Source of the DNA: Bedellia somnulentella
Lineage: Eukaryota; Arthropoda; Insecta; Lepidoptera; Bedelliidae
Assembly (NCBI GenBank): GCA_963576735.1
Contig: OY755172.1
Coordinates: 5,952,001 to 6,016,000 of the forward strand
Direction of reading: 5' to 3'
Length of the DNA: 64,000 bases
Shown: piece after piece, positions 45,901-57,900 of the stretch
Layout: every line of letters starts with the position of its first letter
How positions within the stretch are numbered: the first letter of the stretch is position 1
The notes under the pieces: model-generated
The model's input: only the letters and a program-made list of their open reading frames with translations
Told to the model about the DNA's origin: nothing
Databases searched by the model: none
Made by a program: the position numbers and the translations under genes

Positions 45901-48900
45901 CCTACTTTTCTCGACTTTTTATCATTGTCTTTCCCCTTTCGCCCTCTATAACTGGTTTAAGCATTTACAGTTCTGAAGTTATGGCTAGAAAGATAGTACC
46001 AAAGTTAATAATTAGGTAACTTACCAGTTCATAACTCACCAACTATCTCTAACCATAGCACAAACCCAACTCACCTCCATAAGTAATATAAATGCGGTAA
46101 TGCGCCGGTGCCGAAGGTCTCAATCGCACTCTATAGGTCTGTCCATCTTCTCGGATATCCACTGGCATTCGAATACACGTCTCGCCTAGAGCTTCACATA
46201 CTACGTCGAGTTCGCCTACTCCAGCGCCTTTTGTGTCCACTAGAAATTAAGAAATATATGTTGTAGTATGTAGTTATCTCTCAGTTATAGATGATTTAGT
46301 TATAAATTGTTGTACGTAATGTAAATGTAATGTGTTCACTAGAAAATAAGAAATAAATGTTGTAGTTATAAATGATTTAGTTATATTTTGTCGTATGTTA
46401 CGTAATTGTAGTGTAAACGTAATGCAAGTAATGTCTGGCATTCGAATACACGTTTCGCCTAGAGCTTCACATACCACGTCGAGTTCGCCTACTACAGCAC
46501 CCTTTGTGTCATTAGGCTATTTGACTGTAATAAAAATATACATTTCTTTTGTTTCACTAGTCTTAATATTTCTTTTTTGGAGCAATATGTAATAATGCGA
46601 GATAAAAATATTGCATTATTTCACTAAAATCCGTCTTCTAAAATAAGTATTTTCGATGCAACTGTCACGTGACTAAAAACGACCGTGATTGGCTATTTCT
46701 ATAATGACGTAGATCGCGCATAAACAGACTGTGTATCGCATCGCTCATTGGTTAATGCGGAATTGACGTCATTTGTGCTACAGCCGCCATATTACTTAAA
46801 GTCGCGTTTTCGCGGCACATTTGAATATTGCATTTTCTTTTTCGATTTTTTAATAAAATAGGTAAAACGAAGACAGAAAAATATTTTTTTAGGGCTCGTT
46901 ATAAACAAATTAACACCGTAAGATAGTTTTCAAAACTTAGTCAAATAGCCTATTTATTGTTTTAGTTTGTATTTATTGTCGTTTGAAATGCTAACAATGT
47001 AAATGTCAATGCTGTGTAAATGCATTGCAAATGTAGCATAAGATTGCTGTAAAAGGAATATCCTTGAAATGTAACCATAATGAAATCTCTTACCTGTAAA
47101 GTTAATCGGCGTCTGAGCTATGATATTACCAGAAGGCAATCCACTTAGTACGACTTTGTTTGGATCAAATGACTCGCAGGTGTACGGGCTGCCCGCAATA
47201 GACTTCGAAAGATGTAATACCTCTGAAACATTATCATATTCGTTAGGAAAGTGACAATACTAGATGATAAATTAACAGTTAAAAGAGTAGACAAAAATAT
47301 TACCTATCGTACTTTGGCCAACTTCAGTAATGGTGTATTCTGCTTGTAGATGGCCTGATTTAGTTTGGTAGCATCTGTAAAGAAGAGCGCCGAATTATGT
47401 TTCATAATCAAAGAGCGCAACCGAAAAATCTCTGTATTGTATTAAACACATTGAACTTTGAATCTGATGGTTTTCTATGCTTTTAAAAAATGAAATCAGT
47501 AGACAAACTCAGATCTTACCAAAAATACAAATTAAATTTAGTAATGATAAATCACTATGCCCAGAAAGTCTCGCATAGCATTAATCTATATTTATAATGT
47601 ACTAGCTGACCCGAAAGACTTCGAACTGTCAAATTTGCTTATGACAAAGCTAAAGGCGTTTTTTCCGGTACTGTTAGTTCAATCAGGCGTGAACATTTTA
47701 TTGGTCAAATTTTTCCGGGATAAAAAGTATCCTATGTTATAATTACGGTCATTATCTAGCATTCTGCCAAATTTCATTCATATACATTATGTACTTGAGG
47801 AGCCTTTTTGCCTCAAACACACAAACACCCAAACATCTAAATTTACACATTTATAATATAAATAGGATTACTAGGCCATGTGGCTTTATCATTAATTAGT
47901 CTATATTACCTCCTCAGCCTATGAAATTTATTGAGTTATTGTTACATTTCAGCTAACCTTACTTATCCGTAAGTATTGGTACGAGGGGCATGCCAATAGA
48001 AGTTAGATACTCTTTTCTCATTTAATTGACACTGGAAAGCTATACACCATCTTATAGGCTGGTTTTTTATTGATATATTTGAATATAGAACACAATTCTT
48101 TTATTTATTTTCTATTTGAATGAGCATCATTTTTCCGAGAATATGGCGGGAATTCACTTGCAACAATGGAGCTCAGTCGACGTGATTTTCGCGCTATGAT
48201 TTATTATGACTTTCAAAAAGGTTTAAAGCCTCAAGAATGTTTTGAACTTTTGGCTTCTACTTTTGGTGAGTCTGCTTGTTCACGAGCAACATTATTCAAT
48301 TGATTTGCTGAATTCAATAAAGGACGGGGATGTCTCGAAGATGAAGCGAAGACAGGACGGCCGCCAACCGCGGTCACGCAAGAAAACGTTCGTGCAGTCG
48401 AAAAACTTATTCGCGAAAACCGACGAATTACATATGTAGAGCTAGAGCGAGAACTAGGAATTGGATCAGCAGCAATGCAAACAATAATTCATGACCACCT
48501 TTCTCTCCGTAAACGTTGTTTGAGATGGGCGCCGCACAAACTTACCGATGAGCAGAAAGACCGTTCGGGTGGATTGGTGCCTATTCATGATAGATAAATT
48601 CAACGGAGGCGAGAAAAAAAACGTATATGATATACTGACTGGTGACGAAACATGGCTATATATCTATGATCCCGAATCAAAGCGACAGTCAACTGTATGC
48701 TGCTTTGAAGACGAGCCAACTCCAACGAAATGTCGCCGTGCACGAAGCACACAGAAACAAATGGTCGCCTCGTTTTTCTGCAAAACGGGTCATATTGCTA
48801 CTGTTGTGCTAGAGAATGAAAGAACGGTGCACTCCGAATGGTATGTGACAGTTTCTGCTCCAACAGTAATATCAGCTTGGTGTGACAAGCGACCGAAGTT

Positions 48901-51900
48901 AGGAATCCGGCACCTTCTCTGGCACCACGACAATGCGGCGCCGCACACGTCTGCCAGAACACTAGACTTTTTCAACTCGAAAAATGTGTCTTGTGATTTT
49001 TGCTTGTTTCCAAAAATCAAAGAAAAACTAAAGGGGAAGAGGTTTGAAAGCAAAGAAGATGCGCTCGCTGGTTCCTATAATTTCGAGATTTCTGAGGTAT
49101 CTAAAGAAGAGTGGTCACAGGTGTTTTCCAATTGGTTCAGACGTATGGAAAAGTGTAAACGTGCTCAGGGTGAATACTTTGAAAGATCGATACTTGTAAT
49201 AAAGAATAAATTTTATAATTTTTGAGTATCTAGTTTCTTTTGGCATGCCCCTCGTAATTATATAAAATACTGTCTAAAATCTCACCTAACAGGCAGAGCT
49301 CTAGACCCTGGCCCGGAGACAACCACATCAAATTCTCTCGCAGGCCGTCCCAGCGTGTCGATACTGAAAGATGCTACTCGGCCGACTTGCGCTTGGTAGA
49401 GACCGATGCCAGATGCTGTTACCTGCAAATAAGAATATAAATTTGTTATCAGGAATGATACTAAGGCAAGTCGCCAAAATAATTCCCTTTGCATTTCGAT
49501 TGTCATTAAGTTCCTTCCAGACTGTTAGACATATTTTCATCAAGTGTTTCCAAAACCATCAGGAACTTGTCCTAACGCAAAAAACAGACACGAAAAGGGT
49601 TGTTAAAAAGGATCACGCTATAATACTGGTTAAGTTAATGTATGGGAAATCATTGTTGCATTGTTCCATTAAGGGCAGAGTGTACTCCGATGCCATTTCT
49701 GATTAATTTTAGTTTCAAGGTAGTAGGTTGTTGCTTCGAGCCTGTTCAGAAAGTATTTTATGTATGTAAAGCCCTTGAAAAACCTCCTGACTAGCGTTCT
49801 GAGGAGCCACATCCACGACCATAGGCATTTTATCCCACAGTAGCAGTATGCCTTGCTAAGAGGAACATCACTATAATAAACACATTCAATAATTACCGAA
49901 ATTATTGTACAGACCTCTTGACTACTGTTTTGGGGCGCCACATCCACCACCATAGGTTCCCTGGCCACGGGAACTTCACTCCACAGCAGCATGATGCGGT
50001 GAGGGGCCGCCTTGGCCGGATGCCAAACCAGTTCGCTGCGGACTGAACCTCTTCTGCGAACCGAATGCGGGACCGTTTGGCCGGCGCACCACACTCGGCA
50101 GGATAGTCTTCCGGCCCCTGCGTTGCTTGTGCTTACTGGAGTAAAAAGAATATTGGTATTTGAAGTAGGTCGATTAAATGTCTAGGAAAATGAAGTATGT
50201 AATGCAGGCAGGATTTACATGATATCTAACCGCGCCTCCGTTGCTTTAATCAATATTGTATATTAATTTTTAAAACGAATTTACGGTAGCTCAGGAAGAC
50301 TTACTTTAGATGAATTTAAAAAATAGGGTAATCTACCAGGGTTAAATTCATTTGTTAATTTCATTCTAGATATTCCAAGATTTAATTCAAAATACTTACA
50401 AAAATCTGAATTACCGCCTGTTTCCATGCGTTAAATTTTATGTCATCGTTTCAATGGTTACACATTAAAATGGTTATTGAATTAGATCTGATTATTATAT
50501 ATATATGTCGCAGGCATATGATAAAAATGGGGATTTGGTCAATTCCCTAAGGGAGTTGATCAAATCACGGAGGATGTTAAAATAACAACACGATTTTATC
50601 TTTTCCCTAAACAAATCTAGTGAATTGAACAAATCCCTAAATTGGTTCAGTGTAATGACAAAAATAATATTACAATGGTATTTTAAAGATTAATTTGGTA
50701 AGATATACCTGCTTGGGGGGGTCGGGGGGCGAAAGCCCCCTGCAGACAACGAAAAACTAGGTCACATTTAGTTAGGTTAGGTTAGGTTAGATTATGTATA
50801 AAACGAGCGAGCGTAGCGCAGCGGAGCGAGCACCTAAATGCCTGATGCATGCTTATATGCCATACTTGCTTGCTTGCAGCTTGCTACATATAGAGGACGG
50901 GGGGCGGGGTATACTACTTATTTTAGGGATTTGTTCAATTCAGACATTTAGGTGCTCGCTCCGCTGCGCTACGCTCGCTCGTTTTATACATAATCTAACC
51001 TAACCTAACCTAACTAAATGTGACCTAATTTTTCGTTGTCTGCAGGGGGCTTTCGCCCCCCGACCCCCCCAAGCAGGGGGGCTCTGCCCCCCTGCACCCC
51101 CCCTATGTAGGTATATCTTATTTTTGTCATTCCACTGAACCAATTTAGGGATTTGTTCAATTCACTAGATTTGTTTAGGGAAAAGATAAAATCGTGTTGT
51201 TATTTTAACATCCTCCGTGATTTGATCAACTCCCTTAGGGAATTGACCAAATCCCCATTTTTATCATATCGCTGCGACATATATATTGATTGTACCTACA
51301 AGAACTATTGTATAACCCAAAAGTAATGAACAGTGAATAAATTTTTCACCTTACGCCGATGTGAATGTAGCGAAATGGCCAAGCCACATATTTTGACTAA
51401 GGTGTAGAGTTTGTGAAGTTAGGCCTTGTAGAGTTAGGGCGTGTAGTGTTAGAAGCTTGGCTCTACATGAGATCTGATAAGTTTTTGACAGTGCGAGTCA
51501 TATGGGCTCGTCTTGGCAAGATTTTACATCAAAATGTTTTTGGTGGGATGTAACTTACCAGTTAAAATAGCTGGTTTATGGGCAACTGCATCACCAATTG
51601 ACAAAACTTTGACAGCTGATGCGTCCAAAGCTTCGACTTCTGCAATAGGTCCTCTGGAATTCCTCACAACGTAACGTCCGACTTTTAGTGCAGGGAATGA
51701 GAGGATTCCAGTGTCTTCTATCCTCGCATCTGCCACTCTCATACCCATTGGAGATATGACTTCTATGTCGGTTATGCTTTCATCTATTTCTATTGTTGCT
51801 GTTCCACCTAGAAAAATAATACAACAAATTAAATTTCACTTGGTAAATGATGAAAGACCTGAGAATCTCAAGTCTGATAGTTACTTGGCCACAAAATACA

Positions 51901-54900
51901 AGAAAAACTCTGTAGATAGAGAACTTCATGAAATCTCATCCCATTATTAATTTTATTATCGTTTACTCTATTATTTATGCAGAGATATTTTCTACGAGTA
52001 TTAAATAGTTAGCAATGTAAAGCATTGTCTTTTGTTTTTGTTTTATATTTTTTGCCAATTTCATATCTAGACTATGTGGAATATTTATATTCTGAAACTA
52101 TTCTCATTCTTTACATTGCTTACATTGCTAACTATTTAATACTCGTAGAAAATATCTCTGCATGAATAATAGAGTAAACGATGGTCACGGGAAGACTATC
52201 ATAACTGAAATAAATAAATAACCATGATAACTGAAAAGTATTCGAAAGGTCAAGCTTTAAAAAACCATGTAATAACGCGATTAAAAATATCCGAAAGTCA
52301 ATAGTTGTTTTAATTATAATGTGCAATCGGAAAAGTCTTAGAAAAACTATGTAAATTTTAAACAAAAACAAGTAACAATATATACGAAAAAACCGGTCAC
52401 CTACCAACTTGCACAAAAGTATGTGGTTCGTTAACCCGACACACAAACGGACTGCCCGGTACTGGCTGCTCGTTGAACGTCACCGAGACGCGGTGAGGCT
52501 CGCGTGACACTGGCACGAATGTCACGTCGTATAGACCTCGAGCCACAGCCACCACCTGAAATGTGGATTAGAAAGAAGATGTATTGGTTGGAAAACATAA
52601 AACAACATTAAAATGATAGTTATTAAAAAAAATGTTTTGTTAATTAGAGAAAAAATATTAAAACTATTAGTTTAACACTATATAAACAGAAACTTCTATG
52701 CGATAGTACTGAAATTTCAAATAAATTCGGAGCATTAAAATTTTAGAATAAAGAGTTCAGTGTACCAGTGAATGACCAAATTATTGTTATTTAATACACT
52801 AAGGGTGAAACTTCAAAGAAAACCAAACTTTGATACAACACAATTCGAAATACTGTTTACCCAACACTTTTTAACCGCAGTATGCTATTAATTAAAGTCA
52901 AGATATTTAGAAAAATGAGGAAGAATCAATGAAGCTTTATCTAACTCTATTGAGTACTGTAGAGAACAATCCAACCCTTACCTCAGCCTTAACAGTCGTA
53001 GTGGGGGTGGAAACCACAAGTTCTAGCGTCCCCTCCCCCGCACCGGCCGCGTCTACGCTGAAAGTGACGGGACGACCCACTTCTACGCCGCGCTCTTCGT
53101 CTACGCCGTCGTCTAGACTTAGGCCTTCTAGGGTGCCTTCGAGTTCTATAATATTGGAATGAAAAAAATATTACTTTTGGAATATTTTTCGATATATGTA
53201 TCATGCAGAACGGTAAAACATATAAATCAATAAAATAAATGTTTTTTCCTGAAGCAATAAATACATAAATACAATGAATATTTAAGATCAACACAGTTTC
53301 AGTGGCCTTGTACATATTAAGTTTATTCACAATTCAGTAATTCGTCATTCCTAAAAGATTTGGGCAGTAATCCAGACATCAAGCCTATCATTTTAGCCAT
53401 ATACTTGATTAGATTTAAATCCACACTGATGACCACACATTATTATAACATTCCAAAACCAACAAAACTTCTCACCTCCAGGCCCAAGACCCGTGACCCT
53501 GACCCTCTTGACATCGTACACGTTGCAAGTGAAAGGCGAGCCAGGCACCTGTCTTCCCCCCGCTGTGACCTGTACGCTGTGTCTGCCCACCGCTTCCGGG
53601 GTGTAAGTCGCGGTGTAGGCAGCATCGCCCAATGATCGAATGTGGGCGCGAACACTTGTACCGCCTGGACCTGCTACGTAGACTGTTGGTTCGCCTGCTG
53701 GGGAAATGTGGTTTTGGTTAATAGGTATCGCTGGTTTTTGGTGATGGGATTCTGATGCGTTGATTGGTAAGAGGGAATGAAAGGGTCAACTTTTATACAA
53801 ATAAAAGTATTTGATTTATTCTTGGATAATGATAGAGATTAATTCAATCAAATAGCATGTTATGTTTTTGCATGTCTCAGTTGTATTAATTCATATGGCA
53901 GTTTATCCATATATAAATATTACATTACATGATGTTCAGAAGTATTTAATCCTAGATTTATAAACGTTTCATGTGCAAGTCAATATTAAAATTCAAACAC
54001 CCAGTCAAGTGTATCTTAGCGGGTACTCCTTTCGGCTTGGACGTATATGTATGTAATATAAAGTGAACCCCACTAACTAAGTGTGTAATATCAGCTTAGA
54101 ATTGCACTACCCTCTCTCGTTCCGTTGGTGTTTGTTAGAGGCGGCTAAGGGTATTGGGGCTTTTTAAGAGATTTTTTGGCTATGCGGTTGGAGACCCATC
54201 ACCAAAAACCTTTGTTTTACAATCTTATCCCCCCACTATTTCCAAAAATGGTTGATGAATTTCTTATTTGAAGCTCTGGTTACCCCTTATATGTACGTAT
54301 GTACTAACTGAGTATCCCAGTCAAGTGTATCTCCGCGGGCACTCCTCTGGGCGTGGAGGTGAGTCCGGGCCCGGCGGCGCGCGCGTCCGAGGCCACGGCG
54401 GGCGCGGACACCGGGCACGAGAACGGGCTGCCCGGCACCGCGTGCCCGTTGAAACGGACTGACAGTGTGTGCGGGGCTGGCTCTACGGGTTTGAAGTTTA
54501 CCTGAGGGGGTAAGATTAGGATGTGCAAGTATTTTATGTGGTGGGTTGAGATTATAAAAGTAACGTAGTTTTTTTTTACAAAATAAAACAATCACTATCG
54601 AGGACTAAATGATATTTAATGAATTATTAGGTGGAGATAATAAAAGTAGCAAAGCGATTCAATTTAATTATTTTTATTTTACAAACAACAAATTAATGTT
54701 ACATACTTCTGAACTAGAGGCTAATTAACGTGTGGGTGTACTCATGTAGTCATTCATATGAGTTGAATAACGTGAGAGGTTAGTGTTTTATATCATGAAT
54801 TCTTTTTTCATATATTATCCGAAAGATTTGGAGTAGTTCGTAAATTGTTTGCATACCTTGAATCTTGCATTTCCTTCACTCTGAACATAGTTGGGAACGT

Positions 54901-57900
54901 TTCTTCCGTTGACAGCAACAATGATTTCTAGATTGCCAGCACCTATAAATAATTAAATTACTTATTATTCAATCATAATAGGAAGATCATTGCAGAGGTA
55001 CTATATTGACTACAGACACATTGATGGTGAACATTGTCGGTCCGAATTCAAGACTAGAATACGAATTTCATTCCGTTGTGTAGCCATAAGTGTAGACTAA
55101 AGGGTATGAGATTAAGTAATAAGGCCTAAATCTAGCGATGGATATACATTGGCTGTTGATGTTGCTAGTAGACTACCCAAAATTTGATCTATTAAGGAAA
55201 TCCGAGGTTAATCAATAGTAAACGATATTGACCTCCCGACGACACGCTGTACGCTTTCACCAGAACATGGCCGCCTGTTGAAAACTACCCTACTAATGAC
55301 GCTACAAATACAACACTTACCAGCATGTGAAGCATTGATAGTAAACGATATAGGTCTCCCAACGACGCCCGGCGCTTTATCCGTGACAGCTACTCGAGCG
55401 GCGCTGTACGCTTTGACCAGGAACGGACTGCCTTTCACGTAACCTCCTGTTGGAAACTATGCAACAACTGAAGTTACAAATAAAAACTTACCAGCATGTG
55501 AAGCATTGATAGTAAACGATATAGGTCTCCCAACGACGCCCGGCGCTATATCCGTGACAGCTACTCGAGCGGCGCTGTACGCTTTGACCAGGACTGCCCT
55601 TACGTAGCCTTCCGCTAAAAACTACTTTACAAATAAAATACTAACCAGCATGTGAAGCATTGATAGTAAACGATATAGGTCTCCCAACGACGCCCGGCGC
55701 TATATCCGTGACAGCCACTCGAGCGGCGCTGTACGCTTTGACGAGGAACGGACTGCCTTCTACGTGCCCGCCTGTTGAGCCGGCTCGCACCTGTAGACAA
55801 TATAATTGGAATGTTAAGACTAGGAATTCTGTCTCTATTCTAATTTAGTGTGTCTGTTTATAAGATGTCAAACAGGGGAAGTCTGACGGGAAAACCAAAA
55901 GGGAAACAGGATGACATTTTAATATCCGCCTTATTTGTACTTATTATGAATGAGTTTTTTTAACTGATTCGGTGAGTATGTTTGAAATGTATTATTTAGA
56001 TAGAGTGCATACTATTTGAGTACTCCTAAATAAAGATGAACTTACCTCTATGCTATGATCACCGACATCAACCGGTACGAAGGAGATGGTGTACCGCTTG
56101 CTGGCTTCATTCTCGCCAGTTGTTTCTTCAGCAGATACCTTTTAACAAATCAAACAAATTCAAGCTTAATTAAACATGTATTCATTAAGGCCCAAATAGC
56201 GAAGGCGCATCATTTGCAAATCAATATTTTATGTCAGTAGTGGTGTAAAACTGGGTTGGTTCTAATTTTTTTCCCTGGAACATCAAGATACCAAATTTTT
56301 CAAGGACACGCTATAGATAGGTTTACAAAACCACGAATAACTATATCAAGATCGTCACCTGCACCGGCACGGGCCGCCTAGCCGGTCCCAGCACCTCGAC
56401 ATGGGGCGAGGCCGGCGAGTCCACGCTGAACGAGTACGCGTCCCCCACCGACACCTTGTCCGGACTCTCGCCCGAGCCCGCGCCGATCACGCGCGCCGGC
56501 GCCGACACGTGGCACACGAACGGACTGCCTGTGGAAAACGCGGGTTTGTATGTTTATTTGTTTGTTTATTTGCTGAAACTTTTTTTTATGGATAGAAACC
56601 TACAAACTTATTCCAACTCATTATTGGCAGACATTAAATTTTATCTTTCGACAATTCAAAATTATAACCTAGAAGCCTAAGTCATATTTAAAATCAATGC
56701 AAAATCTGGTATTTATTTCTTAGACTTCAATAAAAATACATATGAATTTTCATACCAACACATTCATTTTTTTCTGACAAAACACTACAAACCAGGTACA
56801 TGATCCCCATTGAACCGAAGTTCGACAGTATGAGGCCGAGGGTCTCGCGGGGTGAAGCTGATGGCGTACGTATGGGCACCCTGGGCAGCCGCGGCAGTGG
56901 GCACCCGTCCGCCGTTCACTGTCACCTCTAGGTTGCCTGGACCGGCTGCCATTGTTTCCACTGTGGAAGAAATTATGATATAACTCGTAGTAAAAGGAAA
57001 GGGATTTATAGCCGTGAGTACATGTATCAAGATGAAATATTGTTTTTTTCGTTATTTTGTTACTTACCTAAAAATGTCACCGGCTTCCCAACACTTCCAT
57101 GAGCAACATCTTTGACTCGAATAGCAGTAACGTCATAAACCTGTAAAGGATACACATATAGATAAATAAAGATAAAATAAAACTAATTTAATTTAGTAAC
57201 TGTTCCGAAGCGCGTTTTTTTTATTAAATTGGCATATATATGCTTTAAAATACAAAACTTAAAAAATCAGTTGCAAGAAATTACAGCAGCTTGAAAAAAT
57301 AAAAAGATTTTGTACTGACCTTCAAATGAAACGGACTAGCCGGTATAGGCACAGAATCGACCAGAACATTCAGGCGATGTTCCCCAACTGCTCTGGGCAC
57401 AAACTCGGCTCGAAACATGGCAGGCCCAGCCGCCGAAACGGCTGCGGGCACTGATGCACCATTCGGACCTGCGCGACCCATTTTCTCAGCTCACCACCCC
57501 CGCCCTACACCCCTTTCTACCCCTCAAAACACCAGGGTTAGGGCGAAGCCGATGAGCTTTAAAACCACTTATTATGATGATTGTTATTCAAACCAATATT
57601 ACTGGATTTGTGACCTAAAGTTATCATATGATTATATTAAACAGTTAGATTTTATTTATACTCAATTTGTTAGTCGAAATATTACAATGTATTAGTGCAA
57701 AGAAGCATTCGATATTTTAATAGTTTTGACTCCCCATAAACTCGTAGAGTTTTACAATGGAATCATATCAGTGATTTTCAATTCACTATTTGTATTTTTC
57801 AAATATACCGCCCTGCAAAAGGAAAGCAATTGACTTAAAACATTAATAAAGAAATACCAACAAACTCATGAAAATTACACTAACTCTCTCTTTCCGTGGG

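Noticed and set aside
48548..49225. A possibly domesticated transposase
   Set aside because: The 5' half carries a stop and a frameshift, and the inverted repeats and TA flanks are still present, so it is an ordinary decayed mariner.
52989..53330. Arginine-rich 113-codon frame on the minus strand
   Set aside because: It is the wrong frame across filamin exon 16. The basic run is a composition artefact of GC-rich exon sequence.
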